This document shows, piece by piece, positions 56,122 through 63,447 of a stretch of DNA of 64,000 nt. The translations under genes were made by a program, and so were the position numbers. The notes beneath the pieces are model-generated. The model searched no databases, was not told the DNA's origin, and saw only the letters and a program-made list of their open reading frames with translations. Numbering within the stretch: the stretch's first letter is position 1; the number at the start of each line of letters is the position of its first letter. The stretch covers positions 1 through 64,000 of the forward strand of contig OMWN01000099.1 of NCBI GenBank assembly GCA_900314765.1. The letters are read 5' to 3'. Source of the DNA: an uncultured Selenomonadales bacterium (GTDB taxonomy: Bacteria > Bacillota > Negativicutes > Selenomonadales > Selenomonadaceae).

Positions 56122-57447
56122 TCAGAAGAAGAACTTGATGCGGCTGAAGAGGATCTTGAAATCCTCACCTGCATTAATATTATTTCCATCGAAATAGCCG
56201 AGATAAAGGTCGATGTTCTTTGCAAGCACAACATCGCCGCCGATGTACCAGCCTCTCGTGTTCTGGTCGCTGTAGTCATACGTCGGAGCTAATGACGCAT
56301 AAGCGCCGAGGTGACGATAGCCCGCCTGAATGCCATAGGAACCTGGCTTATTCTTGTTCGAGCCTTTGTAGTCAAACTCGATATTGTATGCTTCGCGCTG
56401 TCCGCTCTGGACATTGCCCTCTGTGTTCTTTGCGTATGCACCGAAGAGACGAGCATTATCATCAAAGCGATAGCCAAGACTGCCAACCCAGATATTAAGG
56501 TCGTCGTCGCCATATCTCTTGTCTTTAGAATCTTTATAGAAACTCTCCGACTTCCATCCCTCGTCATTGGCAAAATGATGATATCCTACGCCTGCACTGA
56601 GCTTTCCTGGTGCATAAGTAAGTTCTGCACCCTGATATGAAGACGTAAAGCTTCGAGTTTTGTCTTTCAATTTTCCAGTAGCAGGATCTGTCTTTTCACC
56701 AATTTTCTCGCCAAACCAAGGATCTGTATTTACACGTCCTGCCGTGACAGCAAGCTTCAAATCCTTGCCGAACGTCACGCGTGCGCCAGATACATAATCA
56801 TCAAAGACCATGCCTTCATCGACGTTCGTGTAGTGCGAGAGACGACCGAGGTCTATAACCGTATTGCCATAGACTCCCTCTGCATACGCCCATTTGAGTG
56901 CAACTGAATTAGAATTCTCTGCGGATTTTAAGTTATTCTTCTCGCCGCTATAGTAAATTCCAGCATAGCCATTCCAATGGTCGTTAACAGAAAAGCTCGG
57001 CTTTAAACGAAGCTCTGCACTGTTCTTATTGTTGTGCGCCGTATTCTCTGTCTGACGGCTTGCGAAGGTGTAGCGAATCTCGCCTTTCCACTTCACGTTG
57101 TCGACTTTCTTCTCTAGAGCTGCAACGCGAACACCGAGGTTGTTGAGCTCGTCTGCGAACTCAGCGGCGAGCTTGTCAATCATCGCCTTGTCTGCGTCAT
57201 TGACGCCGCCCTTCGCCATCGCGCGCGCGACCATCTGCGCCATCTCATAGCGCGTGATTTCCTGATCGCCACGATACGTGCCATCGCCATAGCCCTCGAT
57301 GACGCCGTCAGCCGCGAGCTGTGCGACTGCGTCGTATGCCCAATGGTCTGCCGGCACATCCTCGAAAGGATTTGCCGCAGCAAACGTGACCGCGCTCGAT
57401 GCGGTGATAGCTGTCGCAACGGCAGCCGCTGCCAAGAATTTTTTCAT
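56122..57447 (-). CDS. SLH-domain outer-membrane porin (OmpM/Mep45 type)
   Basis: 441 residues. Signal peptide 1-23 (MKKFLAAAAVATAITASSAV...A). One SLH domain follows at about 27-80 (FEDVPADHWAYDAVAQL, GYGDGTYRGDQEITRYEMAQM), then a short coiled coil (about 90-116). The C-terminal half is a long beta-rich barrel with alternating hydrophobic residues, ending in aromatic FFF as outer-membrane barrels do. In Negativicutes such proteins tie the outer membrane to polyamine-modified peptidoglycan through the SLH domain and form its main pores. It has its own promoter and terminator and AGGAGGAG before the ATG, consistent with high expression. Confidence 0.93.
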   Translation of the reverse strand: MKKFLAAAAVATAITASSAVTFAAANPFEDVPADHWAYDAVAQLAADGVIEGYGDGTYRGDQEITRYEMAQMVARAMAKGGVNDADKAMIDKLAAEFADELNNLGVRVAALEKKVDNVKWKGEIRYTFASRQTENTAHNNKNSAELRLKPSFSVNDHWNGYAGIYYSGEKNNLKSAENSNSVALKWAYAEGVYGNTVIDLGRLSHYTNVDEGMVFDDYVSGARVTFGKDLKLAVTAGRVNTDPWFGEKIGEKTDPATGKLKDKTRSFTSSYQGAELTYAPGKLSAGVGYHHFANDEGWKSESFYKDSKDKRYGDDDLNIWVGSLGYRFDDNARLFGAYAKNTEGNVQSGQREAYNIEFDYKGSNKNKPGSYGIQAGYRHLGAYASLAPTYDYSDQNTRGWYIGGDVVLAKNIDLYLGYFDGNNINAGEDFKILFSRIKFFF

Positions 57448-57480
57448 GCTTGAATCTCCTCCTGTGTGTAAAAGATAGGG

Positions 57481-57509
57481 GTAATAGATTTATCACAAGG
57501 AGACATCAA
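57481..57509 (-). promoter_or_regulatory. Promoter of the SLH porin gene
   Basis: Minus-strand TTGATG (57504-57509), 17 bp, TATTAC (57481-57486), about 35 bp before the porin ATG. Confidence 0.5.
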
Positions 57510-57568
57510 CTGAAGCGGCAGTGTCCATGTTTCCTGCAATATCATTTGAATTCTCCTCATAACCAAAG

Positions 57569-58570
57569 TTATTCCTGTGACTCCGGCACATCGTCATACA
57601 GATGGCACGCGACAAAGTGCTCTTTGCCGACACGACGCATCTCCGGCATCGTCTCACGACAGCCGTGATCCATGCACTCAGGGCACCTGTCCTGGAATGG
57701 ACATCCCACAGGCAAATCAAGCGGGCTCGGTATCTCGCCCTCAAGCGTCGAGACGGAGCCCTCGCCCTTCGGCACGAGCGGGAAGACGGACTTCAGAAGC
57801 GCCTTCGTGTACGGGTGCTTTGCCTGCTTCAAGTTGCCCGCAGGGATTTTCTCGACGACATTGCCGAGGTACATGACGATGGCCCTGTGGCACATCTGAT
57901 AGACGAGCGCGAGGTCGTGACAGATGAATATGATTGAGAGATTTGTCTTTTTCTGAATGCCTAGGAGCAAATCGACAATCTGCTTCTGCACGGACACGTC
58001 GAGCGCGCTTGTCGCCTCATCGCAGACGAGGATGTCTGGATTCATCGCGAGCGCACGTGCAATGCCGATGCGCTGACGCTGACCGCCGCTCATATTCGCA
58101 GGGAATCTATCGACAACGTCCTCCGGCAGCTTCACGAGCCTCAGCATTTCGCGCGCCTTTGCGTCCGCATCCTTTTTCTCAATCATGTTGAAATTGTAGA
58201 GCGGCTCGCAAATGATGTCGCGAATCTTCATCTTCGGGTCAAAAGCCGTCGTCGGGTCCTGAAAGACCATCTGAATGTGCTGGCGCGTCTGCCTCAGTTC
58301 CTCGCCCTCGAGCTTCGTGAGGTCCTTGCCGTCGTAGATGATTGAGCCGTCTGTGACATTGTGAAGGCGCATGATGCACTTCACGAGCGTCGATTTGCCA
58401 CAGCCCGACTCGCCGACGATGGCGAGCGTCTCGCCCTTGAAAAGTCTTATCGTCGCGTCATTGACGGCCGTGAGCACTTTCCCTTTGCCGACAGGGAACT
58501 TCTTCGTGACTTTTTTTGCAAGGAGTATGATTTCCTTATTGTGCTTAACAGCAGTCTTAATAGTAGTCAT
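57569..58570 (-). CDS. ABC transporter ATP-binding protein (OppF/DppF/NikE-like)
   Basis: 333 residues. Walker A GESGCGKSTLV, signature MSGGQRQRIGIARAL, Walker B ILVCDEATSALD. The C-terminal oligopeptide/dipeptide extension carries the Cys motif CPFQDRCPECMDHGC. It powers the importer encoded upstream. The ATG at 58570 has GGGG 9 bases upstream and overlaps the first ATPase gene by 14 bp. It is the last gene of the cobalamin-riboswitch operon. Confidence 0.92.
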   Translation of the reverse strand: MTTIKTAVKHNKEIILLAKKVTKKFPVGKGKVLTAVNDATIRLFKGETLAIVGESGCGKSTLVKCIMRLHNVTDGSIIYDGKDLTKLEGEELRQTRQHIQMVFQDPTTAFDPKMKIRDIICEPLYNFNMIEKKDADAKAREMLRLVKLPEDVVDRFPANMSGGQRQRIGIARALAMNPDILVCDEATSALDVSVQKQIVDLLLGIQKKTNLSIIFICHDLALVYQMCHRAIVMYLGNVVEKIPAGNLKQAKHPYTKALLKSVFPLVPKGEGSVSTLEGEIPSPLDLPVGCPFQDRCPECMDHGCRETMPEMRRVGKEHFVACHLYDDVPESQE

Positions 58571-59348
58571 GAACTTCATCCCCTATCTGCGGGACTGCCG
58601 CAAGCAGCTCCTTCGTGTAGTCTTTCTGCGCGTGATTTATGATGTAGTCTGATGTGCCACGCTCGACGACATGGCCGTTCTGCATGACGATGATTTCATC
58701 CGCCATGTACGCCGCAACACCGAGGTTGTGCGTGACGATGATGATGGCCGTGTTGTCTTTCCTGCATATCTGCATCATTTCCTCGACGACCTGCGCCTGC
58801 GTAGTGACATCGAGCGCCGACGTTGGCTCATCTGCGAGCAAGAGCTGCGGCTTGAAATACATGCCCATCGCGACACCGACACGCTGCATCATGCCGCCTG
58901 AGAGCTCAAACGGAAAACTTGTCATGATGCGCTCCGGGTTTGGCAGATTCATCTTCGCAAGCATCGCAATGGCACTCTGCTCCGCCTCTTCCGTCGATAT
59001 ATCCTCATGCTGCTGGATATACTCGACGAATTGCTTACCGATGTGCTGTATCGGGTCAAGCATGCTGCCCGACGACTGAAACACCATCGTGATTTTGCGG
59101 CCGCTCACCTCGCGCCACTCGTCAGGAGTGTTTTGAACAAGGTCTTTTCCATCAAAGAGAATCTTGCCGCCCGTGACATGCCCTTCGTTCGGAAGGCACC
59201 CCAGTATGGCGCGAATGACCGTCGTTTTGCCGCTGCCTGATTCACCGACGATGGCGATGACCTTACCGGCATCGAGCGAAAGACCGACGTCATGCACAAT
59301 CGGGTGATTCCCATACGATATCGAAAGGTTTGAAACTTCTAACAGCAT
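58557..59348 (-). CDS. ABC transporter ATP-binding protein (OppD/DppD/NikD-like)
   Basis: A 263-residue ATPase with GESGSGKTTVI, ELSGGMMQRVGVAMG and LLLADEPTSALD. It is shorter than OppD or DppD (about 320-350) because it lacks the C-terminal Cys-containing extension. That size is closer to NikD, which agrees weakly with a metal substrate. AAGGAG precedes the ATG. It follows the binding-protein gene after a 165-bp gap with a stem-loop. Confidence 0.9.
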   Translation of the reverse strand: MLLEVSNLSISYGNHPIVHDVGLSLDAGKVIAIVGESGSGKTTVIRAILGCLPNEGHVTGGKILFDGKDLVQNTPDEWREVSGRKITMVFQSSGSMLDPIQHIGKQFVEYIQQHEDISTEEAEQSAIAMLAKMNLPNPERIMTSFPFELSGGMMQRVGVAMGMYFKPQLLLADEPTSALDVTTQAQVVEEMMQICRKDNTAIIIVTHNLGVAAYMADEIIVMQNGHVVERGTSDYIINHAQKDYTKELLAAVPQIGDEVHDYY

Positions 59349-59445
59349 AGCGTTCTCCTTTTGATAAATTTTACGGTAAAGAATAACAAACGAACAATTT
59401 TACAATCAAATTCTAAAATCAAATTTTAAAATCACAAAATGGCAA

Positions 59446-59485
59446 GTATTGACCTCGCGCCTAGATGAAGGAGCGCGGTCAATAC
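59446..59485 (-). other. Intercistronic stem-loop between binding-protein and ATPase genes
   Basis: GTATTGACC and CGCGC pair with GCGCGGTCAATAC (one bulged T), loop of about 12. It is not followed by a real T-run, so it is more likely an RNA-stability or partial-termination hairpin than a full terminator. Positions of this kind often raise the level of the binding protein over the ATPases. Confidence 0.6.
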
Positions 59486-59513
59486 GTGTCACTCGTGATT
59501 ATGTTTCTGATGA

Positions 59514-61115
59514 TTATTTTGCCGGAGCAATCGTATCTGTCAGCCAGTAGTAATCCGATGGGTGCATGATGGCGCCCTTGATCTTCGTCGAGCTGATGAG
59601 GTTCGTGATAGGATAGCCGTAGATGATCGTGGCCGAATCGTCCATGATGATCTGCTGCAGCTGGATAATGAGGTCACGACGCTTTGCAGGGTCGAACTCG
59701 CCCTCGAGCTGATCCCAAAGAGCATCATACTGCGGATTGGAGTAGCCGGAGCCGTTCTGCGGGTTGCCGCCGTCTGGGTTCGAGTACCAGTAGCCTTTGA
59801 GGAAGCTCTGTGGGTCGCCCGTCGCAGCCGTCGTGATATTGGAAATCAAGAGGTCATACTCGCCGTTGATGCCCATCTTGTCGAGCAGGTTGTAGTCAAC
59901 AGTCTTGATCTTGATGTCGATGCCGACTTTCTTCGCATCAGCCTGCGATGCCTCTGCGTAGATTGGGAGCTCTGCGCGGCTGTTGTAGACGACGAAATCG
60001 AGGGAGAGCGGCTTGCCGTCCTTGTCGCGTATGCCGTCGCCGTCCGTGTCTTTCCAGCCCGCCTCATCGAGAAGCTTGTTTGCGCGCTCGACATTGTACG
60101 CATCTGGATTCTTGATCTGGTCAAAGCCGAAGTCGAGGGATGGAGGAACAGGAGCGCTGCCCTCTTTGAACGTGCCCTTGAGGACGACCTCATTGTAGTT
60201 CTTGCGGTCGAGAGCGCAGATGAGAGCCTCGCGGACTTTCTTGTCGGAGAGAATATGATCTGGGCGCTGGTTGACACGAGCGAGGACGTCGCGCAGCGAC
60301 GAAATTTCATCGACATGGAATTTGTCGTTGTTGCGGAAGAGTCCGATGTCGCCGGCAGCGATATTGACAGCCATGTCAACTTCGCCGGACTGAAGCGCCA
60401 TCGCGCGGGTATTCGGGTCATCGATGGACGGAATCTCAACCGTCTCAAATGGCACCTCAACCTTGTTCGGGCCGCCCCAGTAGTTTGGGTTCTTCTTCAT
60501 GACGGCCTTGTCGCGCGTGAAGCTCTCGCACATGTATGGGCCCGTGCAGATTGGGCCCTGCTTTGCGAAGTCACGATCTTTCTCAGCCGTGACGTCGACA
60601 ACGAGCCACAGCGGGTCAGCAAGCTGTCCAGGAAGCGTAGCGACTGGCTTCTTTGTCGTGATGGTGAGAACCTGACCCTCAGCCTTCATCTCTGTATATT
60701 CGAAGAATGTCTTTGCGCGGTTCTGCTTCTCGAATACGCGCTCAAACGATTTCTTGACAGCCTCAGCCGTGACGGGGTTGCCGTTCGAGAACTTCACGTT
60801 GTCGCGGATTTTGAACGTCCATGTGAGATGGTCGTCGCTGACCTGCCAGCTCTCAGCGAGCCACGGCGTCGAGCGCATCTTCTCATCGAACTTCACGAGC
60901 GTCTCGCCCATGCCATAGCGCATGACGACCCAAGCGAAGTAGTTCTGCGTCGGCTCGAGCGTATCAGCGAAATTCGTGACGCCAAACTTCAGCGTCTTGG
61001 AGTCTCCCGCCGCCTTCTTGTCGCCGCCACCGCCGCAGCCAACGAGCATCATGGTCGTCATGCCGACAGCGAGAGCCGCAGTAATGCCTTTTTTGAGTTT
61101 CGAGGAAATCATCAT
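59514..61115 (-). CDS. ABC transporter substrate-binding lipoprotein (SBP family 5)
   Basis: 533 residues. Lipoprotein signal with lipobox LVGC at about residue 27 and a glycine-rich linker after the Cys. The body is a cluster C (SBP_bac_5) binding protein: WLAESWQVSDDHLTWTFKIRDNVKFSNG is the family signature, and GYWYSNPDGGNPQNGSGY falls in the ligand region. NikA, CntA, DppA and OppA all belong here. The cobalamin riboswitch upstream makes cobalt, a cobalt-metallophore or another B12-related solute more likely than peptides. This is inference. Confidence 0.88.
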   Translation of the reverse strand: MMISSKLKKGITAALAVGMTTMMLVGCGGGGDKKAAGDSKTLKFGVTNFADTLEPTQNYFAWVVMRYGMGETLVKFDEKMRSTPWLAESWQVSDDHLTWTFKIRDNVKFSNGNPVTAEAVKKSFERVFEKQNRAKTFFEYTEMKAEGQVLTITTKKPVATLPGQLADPLWLVVDVTAEKDRDFAKQGPICTGPYMCESFTRDKAVMKKNPNYWGGPNKVEVPFETVEIPSIDDPNTRAMALQSGEVDMAVNIAAGDIGLFRNNDKFHVDEISSLRDVLARVNQRPDHILSDKKVREALICALDRKNYNEVVLKGTFKEGSAPVPPSLDFGFDQIKNPDAYNVERANKLLDEAGWKDTDGDGIRDKDGKPLSLDFVVYNSRAELPIYAEASQADAKKVGIDIKIKTVDYNLLDKMGINGEYDLLISNITTAATGDPQSFLKGYWYSNPDGGNPQNGSGYSNPQYDALWDQLEGEFDPAKRRDLIIQLQQIIMDDSATIIYGYPITNLISSTKIKGAIMHPSDYYWLTDTIAPAK

Positions 61116-61178
61116 ATTCTTTTCTCTCCTTTTAATGAATTTGATAAATATGTTGAATATTGCTTTACTTGCTGATGT

Positions 61179-61997
61179 TTACGCGCTCTTTGACGGGTCC
61201 ATGATGTCGCGGAGTGCATCGCCCCAAAGGTTGAACGTGGCGACGACAAAGAGGATTGCAAGACCTGGGAATATCATCGCCCACGGCGCTGTCTGGAGAA
61301 CCTGACGGCCTTCGTTCAGCATGAGTCCCCACTCAGCCGTCGGCGGCTGCGCGCCAAATCCGAGGAACGAGAGACCTGCGATTTCCATGATCATCGAGCC
61401 AATATCCATCGCTGCCGTGACGACGACGAGCGGGAATATATTCGGCACGATGTGACGATAAAGCAGTGGGAAAGGCTTCGTGCCGTTCGTGACCGCAGCC
61501 GCGATGAACTCGCTATGCTTGAGCTTTATCGTGAGGCTTCGGCCAAGGCGAGCGTACTTCGTCCAGCCGACGATGGCGAGCGCGAGCACCGTATTCACGA
61601 CGCTGCCGCCGAGGACACCGGCGATGGCGATGGCGAGGACGATGCCCGGGAATGCCATCATCATATCGGTGAAGCGCATGAGAACCATCTCAATCCATCC
61701 GCCGCAATAGCCAGAAATGATGCCGATGAGCGTGCCAACACAGCTCATGATGACGACGGTCGCTATCGTCATCGAAAGCGACACGCGCGCGCCGTATATG
61801 ATGCGCGTGAAGCAGTCGCGCCCGAGCTTGTCCGTGCCAAACCAATGATCCGCCGACGGCGCAAGCAGAGAATTTGCCATGTTTGAATTATACGGGTCTG
61901 CCGTGCACAGGAAAGGACCTATCGCGGCAACGAGTACTATGAAAATGACGATTCCGCTGTAGACGCGGAACATGAATTTATCATCATGCTTTCCCAT
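61179..61997 (-). CDS. ABC transporter permease (DppC/NikC-like)
   Basis: 272 residues, about six membrane segments. An N-terminal extension with the OppC-type N-terminal motif (PYNSNMANSLLAPSADHWFGTDKLGRD) and the ATPase-docking loop with RHIVPNIFPLVVV. The ATG at 61997 shares a base with the stop of the preceding permease (TGATG). The second transmembrane subunit of the importer. Confidence 0.92.
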   Translation of the reverse strand: MGKHDDKFMFRVYSGIVIFIVLVAAIGPFLCTADPYNSNMANSLLAPSADHWFGTDKLGRDCFTRIIYGARVSLSMTIATVVIMSCVGTLIGIISGYCGGWIEMVLMRFTDMMMAFPGIVLAIAIAGVLGGSVVNTVLALAIVGWTKYARLGRSLTIKLKHSEFIAAAVTNGTKPFPLLYRHIVPNIFPLVVVTAAMDIGSMIMEIAGLSFLGFGAQPPTAEWGLMLNEGRQVLQTAPWAMIFPGLAILFVVATFNLWGDALRDIMDPSKSA

Positions 61998-62941
61998 CAC
62001 TCGCGCCCTCCCTTCCTGAGTCTTGGATTGAGATAGTAATACGATATATCAATCAAGAGATTGATTACCATATAGAGAATTGCAATCCAAAGCACGAAGC
62101 CCATGAGCAGCGGATAGTCGCGCATCATGATGGCGCGCACGGCCATGGCACCGAGGCCAGGCCACGAGAAGACCATCTCGACGACGGCGACGCCGCCGAG
62201 GAGCCAGCCGATGTATGTGCCGAAAAGCGTGACAAGCGGCAGGCAGGCATTTGGCAGGACGTGATGCCAAAGGATTTTATTCATTGGAATGCCGCGCGCC
62301 AAAGCGCCCGTGACGTAGTCCTTGCTGATTTCCTCAAGGATTTCTGTCCTGACCTGCCTCGTGAATTTCGATATCATGACGATTGCGAGCGTCGCAGCAG
62401 GAAGAACCATGCGGTCAGCCGTGACTTCGCCACCGGCTATCGGGAACAGCCCGAGCTTCAGTCCGAAGAAATAGAGCATCAACAGGCCAACCCAGAAGCT
62501 CGGCATTGAGACGCCGAGGAACGAAAAGAATCTTGCGATATAATCAATGAATGTATTGCGCTTCACGGCCATGAGTATGCCGAGCGGCACTGAAACGATG
62601 AGCATCATCAGCGTCGCTGTGACGGTCAGCAAAATCGTCCCCGGTGCGCCGAGCATCATGCGGTCTATGACGGGCATCTTCGCCGAATACGAAAGGCCCA
62701 TGTCGCCGTGCAGAAGACCGACGAGCCAGTTCAAGTACTGCACCAAGAATGGCTGATCGAGTCCCAGCTCATGACGCGTCTGCTCGATGACCTCGGGCGG
62801 CACAATCGTATCGCCGACCTCCAATATCATCTCGACTGGATCGCCTGGCGCTATGTACGTCAAGCCGAACGTCAGAAACGTCACGCCCAACAGCGTGATG
62901 ATCATCTGTCCCAGTCTTTGCAGTAATTCTTTCCTGCTCAA
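61997..62941 (-). CDS. ABC transporter permease (DppB/NikB-like)
   Basis: 314 residues. The DppB-type opening LGVTFLTFGLTYIAPGDPVEMIL is followed by HGDMGLSYSAKMPV and the docking loop KILWHHVLPNACLPLVTL. The frame is open further upstream to an ATG at 62995, but that falls inside the terminator. TTG 62941 has GGGGGA 8 bases upstream and is the start I use. It is the first gene after the cobalamin riboswitch. Confidence 0.92.
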   Translation of the reverse strand: MSRKELLQRLGQMIITLLGVTFLTFGLTYIAPGDPVEMILEVGDTIVPPEVIEQTRHELGLDQPFLVQYLNWLVGLLHGDMGLSYSAKMPVIDRMMLGAPGTILLTVTATLMMLIVSVPLGILMAVKRNTFIDYIARFFSFLGVSMPSFWVGLLMLYFFGLKLGLFPIAGGEVTADRMVLPAATLAIVMISKFTRQVRTEILEEISKDYVTGALARGIPMNKILWHHVLPNACLPLVTLFGTYIGWLLGGVAVVEMVFSWPGLGAMAVRAIMMRDYPLLMGFVLWIAILYMVINLLIDISYYYLNPRLRKGGRE

Positions 62942-62965
62942 AACATCATCCCCCTGAATGAAACT

Positions 62966-63016
62966 AAAAATAATAACAAAAAAATCCATCAGCAAAACGG
63001 TTGTTATGCTGATGGA
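62966..63016 (-). terminator. Terminator in the riboswitch leader of the ABC operon
   Basis: TCCATCAGC (63008-63016 complement) and GCTGATGGA form a 9-bp stem, then a T-rich tract (ATTTTTTTGTTATTATTTTT) on the minus strand, ending 25 bases before the permease start. Placed between riboswitch and coding region, it should stop transcription when the aptamer is bound. Confidence 0.78.
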
Positions 63017-63032
63017 TTACAGTTCGCCAATT

Positions 63033-63071
63033 AAGGAAACACGGATTAATTCAATTAATCAGCATTTCCTT
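63033..63071. repeat. Short copy of the AGGAAAC palindromic repeat in the B12 leader
   Basis: AAGGAAACACGGATTAAT pairs with ATTAATCAGCATTTCCTT around a tiny centre. It has the same ends as the copies at 19677-19836 and 43296-43340. It lies between the cobalamin aptamer and the terminator. Confidence 0.7.
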
Positions 63072-63164
63072 CACATTGACAGGCGCCCGCACATGATAAA
63101 TCATGCGCGGGATGACCTGCCAAAACCCATCTTCCCATAACGCCGTAGGTTAAACGATGAATTC

Positions 63165-63335
63165 TATCGTGAGCAGGTCTTCTGACTTAGGCCTAAAATG
63201 ACTGAGACCTCACCTTCCCAGGAATAATGCCCAGTGGTAAACGAAATCTCCGTCGCCAACACAGCTGCGGAACAGTCCGGGACTCGCACCCGATGTTTCC
63301 CTTATCAGCGAAAACGCCGATATAGCTCGCGATGA
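63165..63335 (-). ncRNA. Cobalamin riboswitch
   Basis: On the minus strand the 3' end carries the B12 box AGTCAGAAGACCTGC. Upstream lie ACTGGGCATTATTCC and TGGGAAGGTGAGG, and at the 5' side AAGGGAAACATCGGGTGCGAGTCCCGGAC then TTCCGCAGCTGT, all in the order of the cobalamin aptamer. Stem P1 forms between GCTCGCGAT (63325-63333) and ATCGTGAGC (63166-63174) with one mismatch. Downstream, GCAGGTC (63114-63120 complement) can pair with GACCTGC of the B12 box, followed by a GC-rich hairpin at 63086-63111 and the terminator at 62966-63016. Orientation and distance assign it to the ABC operon, not to the MATE gene, which ends before it. Confidence 0.93.
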
Positions 63336-63379
63336 CAATATGAAAAACTTATGTACAAATCTGAATTAACGCTGGAATG

Positions 63380-63409
63380 ATTATAATTCCAACTGAAAGT
63401 GCTTGTCAA
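63380..63409 (-). promoter_or_regulatory. Promoter of the cobalamin-riboswitch ABC operon
   Basis: Minus-strand perfect TTGACA (63404-63409), 18 bp, perfect TATAAT (63380-63385). The transcript would start near 63373, about 40 bases before stem P1, and run about 430 bases to the first start codon. Confidence 0.8.
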
Positions 63410-63447
63410 TACTGATAGGGGGTAGGGTATACCCCTCCCTTTTCAAT

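Noticed and set aside
59562-61175. A 537-residue frame antisense to the binding-protein gene
   Set aside because: Shadow of the codon bias of the real gene; no homology and no ribosome site.
62942-62995. Upstream extension of the first permease to ATG 62995
   Set aside because: It would translate the terminator stem and U-tract; TTG 62941 has the ribosome site and family-like N terminus.
63165-63335. Cobalamin riboswitch as regulator of the MATE gene
   Set aside because: The aptamer is on the minus strand downstream of the MATE stop, so it can only lead into the ABC operon.
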